NCBI GenBank assembly: GCA_028282005.1
Contig: JANQIV010000145.1
Location: forward strand, 1 to 43,993
Direction: 5' to 3'
Origin: Melioribacteraceae bacterium
GTDB lineage: Bacteria; Bacteroidota; Ignavibacteria; Ignavibacteriales; Melioribacteraceae
DNA: 43,993 bases
In this document: in pieces, positions 1 to 9,536 of the stretch
Numbering within the stretch: the stretch's first letter is position 1
Layout: the number at the start of each line of letters is the position of its first letter
Program-made: the position numbers and the translations under genes
The notes under the pieces: generated by a model
Database searches by the model: none
What the model was told of the DNA's origin: nothing
The model's input: only the letters and a program-made list of their open reading frames with translations

Positions 1-18
1 AATCAAAAACATCGCTAG

Positions 19-747
19 TTAAGCGGCTTTTACTTCGTCTGCAATATCTTGAGAAATCAGAATCCTTCCACAAGATTCACAATTAAACATTCTCTTGGAT
101 TGACGAATTTCAATCTGCCTTTGTGGCGGAACAACATTATGACAACCTGAACAAGCTGAGCGGATAATAGGCACAACAGCTTTACCGGCTTTAGCTTTGC
201 GGATTCTCATATAAGCATTGTAGTCAGGCTTTCTTACAGTGTTAGCAACTTTATCTCGTTCCACTTTAAGATTATCTTCTTCTTTTTCGTTTGATTTGAT
301 AATCTTTTTCAATTCTTCTTCTTTAGTTTTAAGCTCTTCATTTAATTCATCTAATTCCGGAGTTAACTCATCAATTTCAATTTTCAACTTCTCCATTAAT
401 TCTTCTAAAGCGATGTTTTCGTTTTCAAACTTTTCAATACTTTCTTCAGAATGATCTATTTCTTTTGTCAGCGCATCGTATTCTTTATTGTTTCTTACTT
501 TATAAAGCTGGGCTTTATATTTTTTTAGATCACTGTTCATTTTTGCTATATCGTTGTCATTGTTTTTCCTTTTTTCAACAGCGTCATCTTTTTCTTTTAT
601 TTTCGAATCGATTACCTCTTTCTTTTCATTGATTCTACCAGTCAGATCATTTACGGCTAAAGGTAAATCTCCTCTTAGCTCTTCAAGTTGATCAAGTTTA
701 TCATCAATCAACTGAAGCTCATATAGTACTTTTAATCGATTAACCAA
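19..747 (-). CDS. Coiled-coil protein with C-terminal C4 zinc ribbon (DUF164/CdsZ-like)
   Basis: The 242-residue product has a long charged coiled coil (about residues 10-170, rich in Glu and Lys) followed by a four-cysteine zinc ribbon: CSGC at 199-202 and CESC at 223-226. This is the usual architecture and length of the DUF164 zinc-ribbon family. The proteins are cytoplasmic and probably bind nucleic acid or ribosomes, but the exact role here is inferred. The start codon lies 11 bases after the stop of the Nif3-type gene, and the two often travel together in bacteria, so they are probably one transcript. Family confidence is high and functional confidence low. Confidence 0.9.
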   Translation of the reverse strand: MVNRLKVLYELQLIDDKLDQLEELRGDLPLAVNDLTGRINEKKEVIDSKIKEKDDAVEKRKNNDNDIAKMNSDLKKYKAQLYKVRNNKEYDALTKEIDHSEESIEKFENENIALEELMEKLKIEIDELTPELDELNEELKTKEEELKKIIKSNEKEEDNLKVERDKVANTVRKPDYNAYMRIRKAKAGKAVVPIIRSACSGCHNVVPPQRQIEIRQSKRMFNCESCGRILISQDIADEVKAA

Positions 748-758
748 TTTTAGACTCC

Positions 759-1871
759 TTACATTTTGAAAAACTTTACGGGATTGGTTGATCCCTCAAA
801 CTTGTAAATATTTATTTCATTATCGTTTATAAACTTTTTTAATTTCTTTTGAACAATGTTCAGAACATGAATTTCTGTTTCATAATGGCCGGCATCAACA
901 AACAAAATTTTGTCTTTTGCCTCTTCAAAAGAATGATACTTAATATCAGCCGTTACAAAAGCATCCGCTTTTAGTTTTATCGCTTTCTTAAGTAAATCCG
1001 AACCGCTTCCTCCGCAAACCGCCACTTTACTTATTGTATCATTATTTACAATTGAATGTCTTACGGAATCAGTTTTTAGGGTTTTACAAACATGAGTTAA
1101 AAAATCTTCCGTATTCATTGGAGCTGCAAGTATACCGATAACACCGTAGCCGTAATTAACATTTTTATTTTTTAAAGGATAAACATCAAATGCTGGTTCT
1201 TCATAAGGGTGTGCACTGATCAGAGCTTTTGTGACTTTATTTATTTTCCAAGAATCAACTAAAACTTCCAATCTAATTTCATCTACTTTTTGGAGGGTTT
1301 CTTTTTCACCAATTGCCGGATTAGCATTTTCAGAACTTAAAAATGTGCCATGACCTTGCAATCTATAACTGCAATTACTGTATTCCCCGATTATTCCCCC
1401 GCCAGCTTCAAAAATTGCTTTTGAGACTTCATCCAGATTTTCTTTAGGTACAAATGCTACTAACTTAAATTGATTGCTCTCCTGATTAGCAAGAAATTGC
1501 TGCTTTTCTAAACCGATCACATTTGCAAGTTCAAAGCTTACACCTTCTTTTGTAAAATCTAAGTTAGTGTGTGCACTAAAAACAGTGATATCGTTTTTTA
1601 TTAATTTTTCTATCAAACTCGATTTTTCGTCTTTGTCAAAATCTAGTTTTTTAATTGGATTAAAAATGAATGGGTGATGTGTGAAAATAAAATTGCAGTT
1701 TTTCGAAATTGCTTCGTTTAGTACTTCTTCGTTCAGTTCTAGGGAGAGGAGGATGTTTTTTACTTTTGTTTTACCGGAGCCGACTTGAAGTCCGACATTG
1801 TCTCTCTCCCAAGCTACGCCTGGTGGAGCCCAGTCCTCCATATATTTTATTAGATCAGTACAATACATCAT
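759..1871 (-). CDS. Nif3-like dinuclear metal centre protein (YqfO type)
   Basis: The 370-residue product matches the long YqfO form of the Nif3 family, in which a PII-like domain (about residues 130-235) is inserted between the two halves of the Nif3 fold. Candidate metal ligands are visible: H65/H66 in THHPFIF, H101 and D105 in SAHTNLD, and H329/E331 in GHYETE near the C-terminus. Family members form toroidal hexamers with two metal ions per subunit. They have been linked to GTP cyclohydrolase I-like activity and to metal handling, but the true role is unsettled. The gene starts ATGATG; either Met is possible. It is followed after 11 bases by the zinc-ribbon gene. Confidence 0.93.
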   Translation of the reverse strand: MMYCTDLIKYMEDWAPPGVAWERDNVGLQVGSGKTKVKNILLSLELNEEVLNEAISKNCNFIFTHHPFIFNPIKKLDFDKDEKSSLIEKLIKNDITVFSAHTNLDFTKEGVSFELANVIGLEKQQFLANQESNQFKLVAFVPKENLDEVSKAIFEAGGGIIGEYSNCSYRLQGHGTFLSSENANPAIGEKETLQKVDEIRLEVLVDSWKINKVTKALISAHPYEEPAFDVYPLKNKNVNYGYGVIGILAAPMNTEDFLTHVCKTLKTDSVRHSIVNNDTISKVAVCGGSGSDLLKKAIKLKADAFVTADIKYHSFEEAKDKILFVDAGHYETEIHVLNIVQKKLKKFINDNEINIYKFEGSTNPVKFFKM

Positions 1872-1872
1872 T

Positions 1873-1911
1873 TAAAATAAAAAAAATGCACTCATTCAAT
1901 CGAGTGCATTT
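1873..1911 (-). terminator. Intrinsic terminator downstream of ispG, just upstream of the Nif3 gene
   Basis: A perfect 10-bp stem (AAATGCACTC at 1884-1893 pairing with 1902-1911, 8-base loop) is followed, reading the minus strand, by a U-rich run opposite the A tract at 1877-1886. It lies about 127 bases past the ispG stop and about 13-40 bases before the Nif3 start codon. It could end the ispG transcript or act as an attenuator for the Nif3/zinc-ribbon pair. Confidence 0.75.
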
Positions 1912-2037
1912 AATCGTGATTTAAACCTTTATTTGTCTTATTTCTTTTGCCTGCGATATTTTCAAAGTTCCAAAACTTATATATTAGTAAAGCAATATAG
2001 CTTAAAAGCAGGTTATATTCAATAAATTAACAATTGA

Positions 2038-3981
2038 TTAATCTTGGGCAACTGGTTCAACCCACATGTTGTCTTCTTTAATCAAATCAATCAATTGGTC
2101 AACCGCAAACTCGGACTCAATGTTTCTTTTTACTACTTCTTTGCCTCGGTAAAGTGTTATCTTTCCGACACCGGAACCGACGTAGCCATAATCAGCATCA
2201 GCCATTTCGCCGGGCCCATTAACAATACAGCCCATAATTCCGATTTTAACTCCTTTCAAATGTCCGGTTCTGTTGCGGATTTTATTGGTTACTTCAACAA
2301 GATCAAACAACGTTCTTCCGCACGAAGGGCAAGCAATATATTCTGTTTTTGAAATTCGAACACGCGCTGCTTGCAATATTCCGAATGATAGTAGATTGAT
2401 AAATTCTTTGTTTTCATTTTCACTGTCTATCCAGACTCCGTCGCCGAATCCGTCAACAAAAAGTGAACCTATGTCGGTTGAAGAAAAAAGCATTAATTTG
2501 TGTTCTTCAAGATTGCCGTAGCTTCTCTTAATTATTACAGGATTTTTAATTTCTTTGTTGAGCAAATCAATAAAAATTCTGCGCTGCTCAGGCATGCCGT
2601 GCGAATTGTCTGTTTCGATAATGAAAATTACTTTCTCGTCATTTTTGATTTTTTCGAAATCGTCACTTAAAACATCATCCAAATCCAATAAAACGAAATT
2701 CATTAAAAATGATTTTTCTTTGGCAGAGATGTATTTTGTAATTGATAGTAATGGAAATCCTTTTGATTTATTATCTAATGATTTCCAAAACTCAAAATCG
2801 TAAATAGCTTTGCAGTTATTGGGGATATCAAAATTAAGTTCATTTTTCCCAAGATAAATAAGATCGGCAGCAGCATCGGTCATATTCCATTTGTCAAGCT
2901 CTTCAGAATATTTTAATCCAACTTTCTCAAAATCGGAATAATTGACTTCGCTTAGTTTGCTGAAATCAGCAACAACTTTTGGAGGATTTTTATAGCCAAT
3001 ACTAGCAACTTCAAATGAACTTCTCTTTTGATAATCAAATGGATTATATGGCAGATCGTCAACCGGGATAATGGTTTTATGATCTTCTCTATCTTCATAT
3101 CGGTCTGCAAGATCAATTGCAACCGGGGCTTCATTTTCCGGTTCTTCAGTTAGCGATACTCTTATGGTATCGCCGATACCGTCTTCAAGCAAAGCGCCAA
3201 TACCCAATGCTGATTTAATTCTTCCATCTGCACCATCGCCGGCTTCAGTTACTCCCAAATGTATTGGGTAGTTCATTCCGCTTTCGATCATTTTATTTAC
3301 AAGTAAGCGGTAAGCTTCAACCATAACTTGTGTGTTGCTTGCTTTCATCGATAAAACTAAGTCATGGTAATTATGATCTTCACAAATACGAATAAATTCC
3401 AATGCCGATTCAACCATCCCCAAAGGTGAATCGCCGTAGCGACTCATAATTCTGTCGGATAGTGAACCGTGGTTTGTACCGATTCGCATTGCTGTTCCGT
3501 GCTCTTTACACACTTTCACAAGCGGAGAAAATTTTTCATAAATTCTTTCAATCTCTGCATTGTACTGTTCGTCTGTATATTCAATTATGTCGAATTTCTT
3601 TTTATCAGCATAGTTACCCGGGTTAACTCTAACTTTTTCAACAATTCGTGCAGCAACTTCAGCAGCATTTGGTGTGAAATGAATATCAGCTATTAGAGGA
3701 ACATGTACTCCTCTTTTCTTTAATTCATCTTTAATGTCTTGAAGATTCTTAGCTTCTTTTATACTTGGGGCAGTAATTCTCACATATTCGCACCCAGCAT
3801 CAACCATTCGTATCGTTTGTTCTACCGTTGCAATCGTGTCCATCGTGTCAGTTGTCGTCATCGATTGAATTCGTATCGGATTTGCTGCCCCGACAGCAAC
3901 ATCTCCGATTTTAACTTCTCGTGTTTCCCATCTTGAATAGTTTGTTAAACTATTACAGTATTTATTCAAAGTTTCTACCAT
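2038..3981 (-). CDS. ispG: 4-hydroxy-3-methylbut-2-enyl diphosphate synthase, long form
   Basis: IspG (GcpE) catalyses the penultimate step of the MEP isoprenoid pathway, reducing methylerythritol cyclodiphosphate to HMBPP with a [4Fe-4S] cluster. The N-terminal TIM barrel covers about residues 15-300. The C-terminal reductase domain holds the three cluster cysteines C551, C554 (CPSC) and C585, with the NGPGE motif at 588-592. At 647 residues this is the three-domain form, with about 230 extra residues between barrel and cluster domain, as in Chlorobiota, Bacteroidota and plants rather than the roughly 370-residue proteobacterial form. The start ATG at 3981 fits the family N-terminus. The gene stands alone and is followed by a strong hairpin. 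Confidence 0.97.
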   Translation of the reverse strand: MVETLNKYCNSLTNYSRWETREVKIGDVAVGAANPIRIQSMTTTDTMDTIATVEQTIRMVDAGCEYVRITAPSIKEAKNLQDIKDELKKRGVHVPLIADIHFTPNAAEVAARIVEKVRVNPGNYADKKKFDIIEYTDEQYNAEIERIYEKFSPLVKVCKEHGTAMRIGTNHGSLSDRIMSRYGDSPLGMVESALEFIRICEDHNYHDLVLSMKASNTQVMVEAYRLLVNKMIESGMNYPIHLGVTEAGDGADGRIKSALGIGALLEDGIGDTIRVSLTEEPENEAPVAIDLADRYEDREDHKTIIPVDDLPYNPFDYQKRSSFEVASIGYKNPPKVVADFSKLSEVNYSDFEKVGLKYSEELDKWNMTDAAADLIYLGKNELNFDIPNNCKAIYDFEFWKSLDNKSKGFPLLSITKYISAKEKSFLMNFVLLDLDDVLSDDFEKIKNDEKVIFIIETDNSHGMPEQRRIFIDLLNKEIKNPVIIKRSYGNLEEHKLMLFSSTDIGSLFVDGFGDGVWIDSENENKEFINLLSFGILQAARVRISKTEYIACPSCGRTLFDLVEVTNKIRNRTGHLKGVKIGIMGCIVNGPGEMADADYGYVGSGVGKITLYRGKEVVKRNIESEFAVDQLIDLIKEDNMWVEPVAQD

Positions 3982-4037
3982 AAATATTCTTTCAAATTTT
4001 TGGTTTTAAACAATAGTGAATATAAATAAGTTCTGAA

Positions 4038-4568
4038 TCAGAATTGATTAATATTAGATGAAATCTTTTCAGTAATTAATTCAGCAAATTCTTGCGAGGA
4101 ATTCGGATCACGGCCGGTAATTATTTTTCCATCAACAACAGTGCTCTCATCAAAGTAATTTGCACCAGCTTTAGTTAATTCTTTTTTGTCATCAGGATAG
4201 CAAGTAGCATTTTTTTCACCCATTAATCCGGCCTTTGCAAAAATTACCGGGGCACTGCAGATTGCAGCTATTAACTTTTTTGAAGCAACAAAATTTTTGG
4301 AAGTCTGAATTAACTTTTCATTATTCCAGTAATCTTTAATCCCGGACCCGCCAATTATTACAATTGCAGCAAAATTTGAATGGTTTGCATTATACAGCAG
4401 AACATCGGCTTTTATTTTTAATCCGTTTTTGCCAACACACAACCCTGGTGCATCCGATGCAATAAAAACTTTTAACCCGGCTTTTTCTAAAACAGACTTA
4501 ATTGTTAAAAACTCGTTGTCGTTAAAATTTGAAGCTGCAATAACTAGAAGTACACTTTTAGATTTCAA
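4038..4568 (-). CDS. DJ-1/PfpI family protein
   Basis: The 176-residue single-domain protein has the DJ-1/PfpI fold signature. The nucleophile elbow is AAICSAP, with C104 as candidate reactive cysteine; IIGGSG lies at 71-76. The residue after the cysteine is Ser rather than His, closer to DJ-1 (AAICAGP) than to PfpI or Hsp31 proteins with a Cys-His pair. Family members act as glyoxalases, chaperones or stress proteins; no specific substrate can be assigned. There is no signal peptide. The gene is divergent from dnaG across a 141-base AT-rich promoter region. Confidence 0.88.
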   Translation of the reverse strand: MKSKSVLLVIAASNFNDNEFLTIKSVLEKAGLKVFIASDAPGLCVGKNGLKIKADVLLYNANHSNFAAIVIIGGSGIKDYWNNEKLIQTSKNFVASKKLIAAICSAPVIFAKAGLMGEKNATCYPDDKKELTKAGANYFDESTVVDGKIITGRDPNSSQEFAELITEKISSNINQF

Positions 4569-4709
4569 GAAATTTCCAATTTTAATTAAGCGAATTTACG
4601 AAAGGAAAAATTTACAGACAATTAACAGTTTTTTTAGTATTATAAAATTATGTTTCTGTAATTGCAAAATACTTAATATCTTTGAAGCCGCTAAAATTAA
4701 CTTTAACCG

Positions 4710-6581
4710 ATGCGAATACCCGAACAAAAAATAGAAGAGATTAGACAGACTGCAGATATAGTTGATACTATTTCCGGATATGTTCAACTAAAAAGACGAG
4801 GAAGAAACTACGTTGGCCTGTGCCCATTCCACAATGAAAAAACCCCATCTTTTACGGTAAGTGGTGAAAAGCAGATATTCCACTGTTTTGGATGCCATGC
4901 TGGAGGCAATGTATTCAAATTTGTGATGGATTATAAAAGTATCTCATTTGTTGAAGCTGTGCAAGAAGTGGCAGAGCAAAATGGGATAAAAATTGAATTT
5001 GAAGATAAATACAAACCGGAAGAACAATCTGAGCAGGAAATTCTTTATGATATAAATAAACAAGCTGGGCTTTATTTTTCCAATAATTTATTGAAAAGTG
5101 AAGAAGGGGCTGTTGCAAGGAATTATTTCAAAAATAGAAATGTGAAACTTCAGACGCAAAGAATTTTCGGGTTGGGCTATGCTTTTAATGAATGGGAGCA
5201 TTTGTTACAATTTGCCCGGGATAATAAAATTGATTTACAAAAAGCTAAACAGATTGGGTTGATTGATACTCGCGACAACGGAACATATTACGATAAGTAC
5301 AGAGGACGGATTATGTTTCCGATATTTTCAACCAACGGCAGAGTAATAGCTTTTGGCGGAAGAATAATAACTGGACAAGAGAACACTGCTAAATACATAA
5401 ATTCACCTGAGTCGATTATTTATTCGAAAAGACGTTCGCTTTATGGACTGTATCATTCGAAAGAAGAGATCAGAAAAATTGATAAAGCTATTTTGGTTGA
5501 AGGTTACATGGATTTGATCTCCCTTTATCAAGCTGGGGTTAAACACGTGGTAGCTTCCTCCGGAACAAGTTTAACAGAAGACCAGGTGAAGCTTTTATCA
5601 AGATTTACAAGAAACATAACAATACTATTTGATGCTGATCCTGCCGGACAAAGAGCTGCAATGCGGAGTATTGAAATATTATTAAAAGAGGATTTCGATG
5701 TGAAAGTTGTTGCTCTGCCTGATAAAGAAGACCCGGATTCATTTGTGACTAAGTATGGTAAAGATCAATTTAATGAAGAAGTAAACAAAGCTAAGAATTT
5801 TCTTGAGCACCAACTTAGCCAATTTGAAAAAGATGGAATGCTCGAAGACCCGGTAAAGCAAGCTGAAGCCATAAGAGTTTTAATTTCGTCTGCTGCTTTA
5901 ATAACTGACGAATTGAAACGGAATCTGCTTTTAAAATCTATTTCAAGAAAATTCAATCTCCGGGAAAGGCTGATTGAAACTGAGCTTGAGAAATTTTTAA
6001 GTAAAAATAGAAGCGAAGAAAAAAAAGAGTCGCAAAAAAGGGCAGTAAAGAATAATCTACAAAATGGCAATACGACAAAAACCGAAAAAACAGAATCCCT
6101 AAATTTTGAATTAGAATTAATAAAACTACTTTTTGAAGGTGATGAAGAAATTACCGGATATATTTTTGACAATATTTTGCCGGAAGATTTTGAAAATTCA
6201 ATTCCACGTTCAATTTCTGAAATAGTTTATAACTGTTTTACGTCTGATATAATTACACCGGCAGGAATTATTGAAAAAATTGAAGATGAAGAACTCAAGC
6301 AATATGTATTTAAGCTGACAATTGATAAAACTTCGATTAGTAAAAAATGGGAAGATATTGCCCACGAAGGCTCGTCAGAAAATAAATCTAAACATTACAC
6401 TTTTGATTTAATAAAAAGCTATAAATTAAAGAAGGTTGATCAGCAGATTAAAGAGAATAATTCAAAAATGAACAGCGAAATTGGTGAGGAAGAATTATTG
6501 GAATTAATGCAGTTTAACAAAGAACTTCAAAACGAAAAGAAAGAATTAATTGAAAAAACAGAATTTACATCACTGAATTGA
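4710..6581 (+). CDS. dnaG: DNA primase
   Basis: DnaG synthesises RNA primers for replication. The 623-residue product has the N-terminal CHC2 zinc finger (C38, H41, C59, C62) and the catalytic core. The TOPRIM domain (about residues 258-345) shows LVEGYMD and, further on, LFDADPAGQRAA with the acidic metal ligands. The C-terminal part (about 420-623) is the divergent helicase-binding region, with a Lys/Glu-rich linker near 430-450. Length and domain order are normal. The ATG at 4710 gives the canonical N-terminus IPEQKIEEIRQ. The GH13 gene follows after 7 bases, so read-through is likely. Confidence 0.97.
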   Translation: MRIPEQKIEEIRQTADIVDTISGYVQLKRRGRNYVGLCPFHNEKTPSFTVSGEKQIFHCFGCHAGGNVFKFVMDYKSISFVEAVQEVAEQNGIKIEFEDKYKPEEQSEQEILYDINKQAGLYFSNNLLKSEEGAVARNYFKNRNVKLQTQRIFGLGYAFNEWEHLLQFARDNKIDLQKAKQIGLIDTRDNGTYYDKYRGRIMFPIFSTNGRVIAFGGRIITGQENTAKYINSPESIIYSKRRSLYGLYHSKEEIRKIDKAILVEGYMDLISLYQAGVKHVVASSGTSLTEDQVKLLSRFTRNITILFDADPAGQRAAMRSIEILLKEDFDVKVVALPDKEDPDSFVTKYGKDQFNEEVNKAKNFLEHQLSQFEKDGMLEDPVKQAEAIRVLISSAALITDELKRNLLLKSISRKFNLRERLIETELEKFLSKNRSEEKKESQKRAVKNNLQNGNTTKTEKTESLNFELELIKLLFEGDEEITGYIFDNILPEDFENSIPRSISEIVYNCFTSDIITPAGIIEKIEDEELKQYVFKLTIDKTSISKKWEDIAHEGSSENKSKHYTFDLIKSYKLKKVDQQIKENNSKMNSEIGEEELLELMQFNKELQNEKKELIEKTEFTSLN

Positions 6582-6588
6582 ATAGAGA

Positions 6589-8067
6589 ATGAACTATAAC
6601 CCGAGCATTTATGAAATTAATACGAGAGTGTGGATAAGGCAATTCGACACAGAAGACAAAAGAGCAACTCTAGATGATGTTCCGACAACATATTGGGATA
6701 AACTTAAAGACAAAGGAATGGATTACGTTTGGCTGATGGGTGTCTGGAAAATTAATGAAGAGGCGATTGAAAAATATTGTTTTGAAGATGGCTTAAAACA
6801 AAGTTATTCAAAAGCTTTAAGAGATTGGAAAAAGGAGGATGTAATTGGCTCACCGTATTCAATTGATATTTATGATGTCAATCCGAATTTGGGAAGCTTA
6901 AAAAGTATTCACAGAATTAGACGGGAACTTAATAAAAGGGATATGAAATTGATTTTGGATTTTGTCCCGAATCATTTCAGCGCCGAGAGTGCTTTGATAA
7001 AATCCCAACCTGATCTTTTTCTGCAAGTCGATAAAGAGAGATACGAAGAAGATAACCACACTTACTTTAAGCCTCACGATGATATTGATAATTATTTCGC
7101 GCATGGAAGAGATCCATTTTTTCCAGCTTGGCAAGACACAATTCAAGTAAATTATTTTAATGTTCACGCCCGTGAATACATGATTAAAGTGCTGATCAAT
7201 CTTACAAAATTTTGTGATGGTGCACGCTGTGATATGGCTATGCTTTCATTGAATAATGTTTTCAGAAATACTTGGGGTAGCGTTGCAAAGCAAAACAGTT
7301 CCGGACTGGCAAAAGACGAATTTTGGAAAACAGCAATTGAAATTGTAAAAAATGTTTGTCCGCATTTTATTTTTATTGCTGAAGCTTATTGGGGATTGGA
7401 ATGGGAATTACAACAGCAAGGTTTTAATTATACTTATGATAAAAAATTAACTGACAGACTGAAATCAGATTTTGTACCCTCAATTCATGATCACCTTGAA
7501 GCTACTGACGAATATCAAACTAAATCGATAAGATTTATTGAAAACCATGATGAAACTAGAGCTGTTACAAAATTTGGATTAGACAAGTCGTTAGCAGCTG
7601 CAGTAATTTATAGTACTATTAAGGGTATGCGGTTTTTTAATGATGGGCAGTTTGAAGGCAAAAAAGTAAAACTCCCTGTGCAGCTTGGTCGGGAACCAAA
7701 AGAAAAAATAAATGGCTACGTATATTCACATTACAAAAGGTTATTGGAAATTACTAAAGAAGACATTTTCAAAAAAGGAGATTGGCAGTTAGTTGAAGTA
7801 TCACCTGCTTCGGATAATAACGACACGTATATTAATTTTCTGTGCTGGAAATGGAGTTATAAAAATGAAAATAAGTTAGTTGTTGTGAATTACTCGGGAA
7901 TGCTATCAACTTGCAGAATTAAGCTTGAGTTGAAAGGTTACCCTGAGGAGATTACTTTACATGATCAATTGAACGACGATACTTATATTCGGTCCTCAAA
8001 TGAAATTTCGACCGAAGGTTTGTATATCGAATTGAAAAATTACAGATGCCACATATTCTCTTACTAA
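6589..8067 (+). CDS. Cytoplasmic GH13 alpha-amylase family glycoside hydrolase
   Basis: The 492-residue enzyme carries the GH13 conserved regions in order: LDFVPNH (region I, about 124-129), GARCDMA with D215 as predicted nucleophile, IAEAYWG with E265 as acid/base, and ENHDE with D321 as transition-state stabiliser. There is no signal peptide, so it acts on cytoplasmic alpha-glucans or oligosaccharides; substrate and hydrolase versus transferase activity cannot be told. The C-terminal 90 residues form a beta-rich domain as expected. It sits 7 bases after dnaG and 11 bases before a family 2 glycosyltransferase, so the three may share a transcript. Confidence 0.92.
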   Translation: MNYNPSIYEINTRVWIRQFDTEDKRATLDDVPTTYWDKLKDKGMDYVWLMGVWKINEEAIEKYCFEDGLKQSYSKALRDWKKEDVIGSPYSIDIYDVNPNLGSLKSIHRIRRELNKRDMKLILDFVPNHFSAESALIKSQPDLFLQVDKERYEEDNHTYFKPHDDIDNYFAHGRDPFFPAWQDTIQVNYFNVHAREYMIKVLINLTKFCDGARCDMAMLSLNNVFRNTWGSVAKQNSSGLAKDEFWKTAIEIVKNVCPHFIFIAEAYWGLEWELQQQGFNYTYDKKLTDRLKSDFVPSIHDHLEATDEYQTKSIRFIENHDETRAVTKFGLDKSLAAAVIYSTIKGMRFFNDGQFEGKKVKLPVQLGREPKEKINGYVYSHYKRLLEITKEDIFKKGDWQLVEVSPASDNNDTYINFLCWKWSYKNENKLVVVNYSGMLSTCRIKLELKGYPEEITLHDQLNDDTYIRSSNEISTEGLYIELKNYRCHIFSY

Positions 8068-8078
8068 AATAAAACTCT

Positions 8079-8765
8079 ATGAAAGTTGCTGTAATAATTC
8101 CTGCTTACAATGAAGAAAAATCAATTGCCAAAGTTATTAATGATATCCCTAAAGATTTTGTTCATGAAGTTGTAGTTGTTAATAATAATTCTACTGATAA
8201 TACTGTTGTAGAGGCTGAAAATGCTGGAGCAACTGTCCTACATGAAACATTTCAAGGTTACGGAGCTGTTTGTTTAAACGGAATTAATTATTGCAACAAA
8301 AATAATTATGACATTATCGGCTTTGTTGATGGCGACTATAGTGATTACCCGGAAGAAATAAAACCGATGCTCGAATTAATTGTGAATGAAAATTATGATT
8401 TTGCTTTGGGAAGCAGAGTTATAGGCAAACGTGAAAGTGGTGCTCTTCCATTTCAATCGAGAGTGGGAAGTATTATTGCCGGATTTTTAATTAATTTTTT
8501 TTGGGGATTCAAATTTACAGACCTTGGCCCGTTTCGCGTTATTAAAGCTGATAAATTAAATGCATTGAAAATGCAGGATAAATGGTATGGGTGGACAGTA
8601 GAAATGCAAATAAAAGCTGCAAGGGATAAATATAAAATAAAAGAAATTCCAGTCCGCTACAGAAAACGAATCGGCAAAAGTAAAATCACCGGTACAATAA
8701 AAGGCACATTAATGGCTAGCATTATTATACTCAGCACAATCTTTAAATTCGCCTTCAAAAAATAA
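8079..8765 (+). CDS. Family 2 glycosyltransferase (DPM1/polyprenyl-phosphate type)
   Basis: The 228-residue GT-A glycosyltransferase opens with VAVIIPAYNEEKS and has a metal-binding DGD (D84, D86) inside FVDGDYSDYPEE. ALGSRV follows, and a C-terminal PVRYRKRIGKSKITGT motif is typical of dolichyl- or undecaprenyl-phosphate sugar transferases. A weakly hydrophobic C-terminal helix (about 205-225) may touch the membrane. It lies 96 bases before the TIGR04283-type transferase of the arsenosugar region. Family 2 transferases of this class do occur near TIGR04282/TIGR04283 genes, so it may belong to that pathway, but the separate spacing leaves this open. Confidence 0.9.
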   Translation: MKVAVIIPAYNEEKSIAKVINDIPKDFVHEVVVVNNNSTDNTVVEAENAGATVLHETFQGYGAVCLNGINYCNKNNYDIIGFVDGDYSDYPEEIKPMLELIVNENYDFALGSRVIGKRESGALPFQSRVGSIIAGFLINFFWGFKFTDLGPFRVIKADKLNALKMQDKWYGWTVEMQIKAARDKYKIKEIPVRYRKRIGKSKITGTIKGTLMASIIILSTIFKFAFKK

Positions 8766-8861
8766 CTCACTCCTTTTTGAACATTAGCTTTATAAAAAGT
8801 GTTGTGCTGTTTAAGTCAACCAAGTTACAATTTAATTATATCATTGAATCTAACTTAAGGT

Positions 8862-9536
8862 ATGGAAAAATATTCAATTATAATCCCTGTATTAAATGAA
8901 GAGGAAAATCTTCCAAAACTCTTTAAACACCTTAAGAACTTCAAAGAGAATTTTGAGATAATACTAGTTGATGGTGGCAGTAATGATAATTCTATTGAAA
9001 TTATTAAAGGTCAGGATGTAAAATACTTTAAAAGCGAAAAAGGAAGAGGACGCCAGTTAAATTTGGGCGCAGAAAATGCCTCCGGAGAAATTTTAATTTT
9101 TCTTCATGCTGATACGTTTCTTCCTTCTAACACATTTACCTTATTAAGTAATGAATTTAATTCCAGTGATGCACAAGTAGCTACATTTTCTTTGAAGTTC
9201 GATGTGGACTGCAAGATATTAAAGTTTTATGAAAAGTTTTCCCGGGTTGATTCTATTTTTACTTGTTTTGGAGATCAGGTAATAATTGTTCAAAAAGAAT
9301 TTTTTAACAAAATTGGAAAATTTCCAAACTATAGTATAATGGAAGATGTTGATTTTTTAAGAAGGGCACGCAGAAGTACAAAAATTAAAAAACTCAATGC
9401 ATCTGTAATCACTTCTAGCAGAAGATTTTTAAAGAAGGGGAAGATTAAGACACAACTCTTAAATGGTTGGTATATTTTGCAATATCTTATTGGGGTTGAT
9501 CCTGATAGAATTTATACCAAATATTTTAGTAATTAA
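8862..9536 (+). CDS. TIGR04283-type (arsenosugar-associated) family 2 glycosyltransferase
   Basis: The 224-residue GT-A protein starts YSIIIPVLNEEENL and has VDGGSNDNS (36-44), the diagnostic GRGRQLNLGA (61-70), LHADT with the metal motif H82-A-D84, then FGDQVIIV and the late MEDVDFLRRARR. GRGRQ plus FLHADT plus GDQ plus MEDVDF is the signature of the family called rSAM/selenodomain-associated transferase 2 or TIGR04283 arsenosugar biosynthesis glycosyltransferase. Its usual partners (TIGR04282, an AhpD-like protein and ArsS) are 8-11 kb downstream on the same strand, beyond the TolC/binding-protein/kinase operon. The pathway role comes from family knowledge and context; the sugar donor is unknown. 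Confidence 0.88.
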   Translation: MEKYSIIIPVLNEEENLPKLFKHLKNFKENFEIILVDGGSNDNSIEIIKGQDVKYFKSEKGRGRQLNLGAENASGEILIFLHADTFLPSNTFTLLSNEFNSSDAQVATFSLKFDVDCKILKFYEKFSRVDSIFTCFGDQVIIVQKEFFNKIGKFPNYSIMEDVDFLRRARRSTKIKKLNASVITSSRRFLKKGKIKTQLLNGWYILQYLIGVDPDRIYTKYFSN

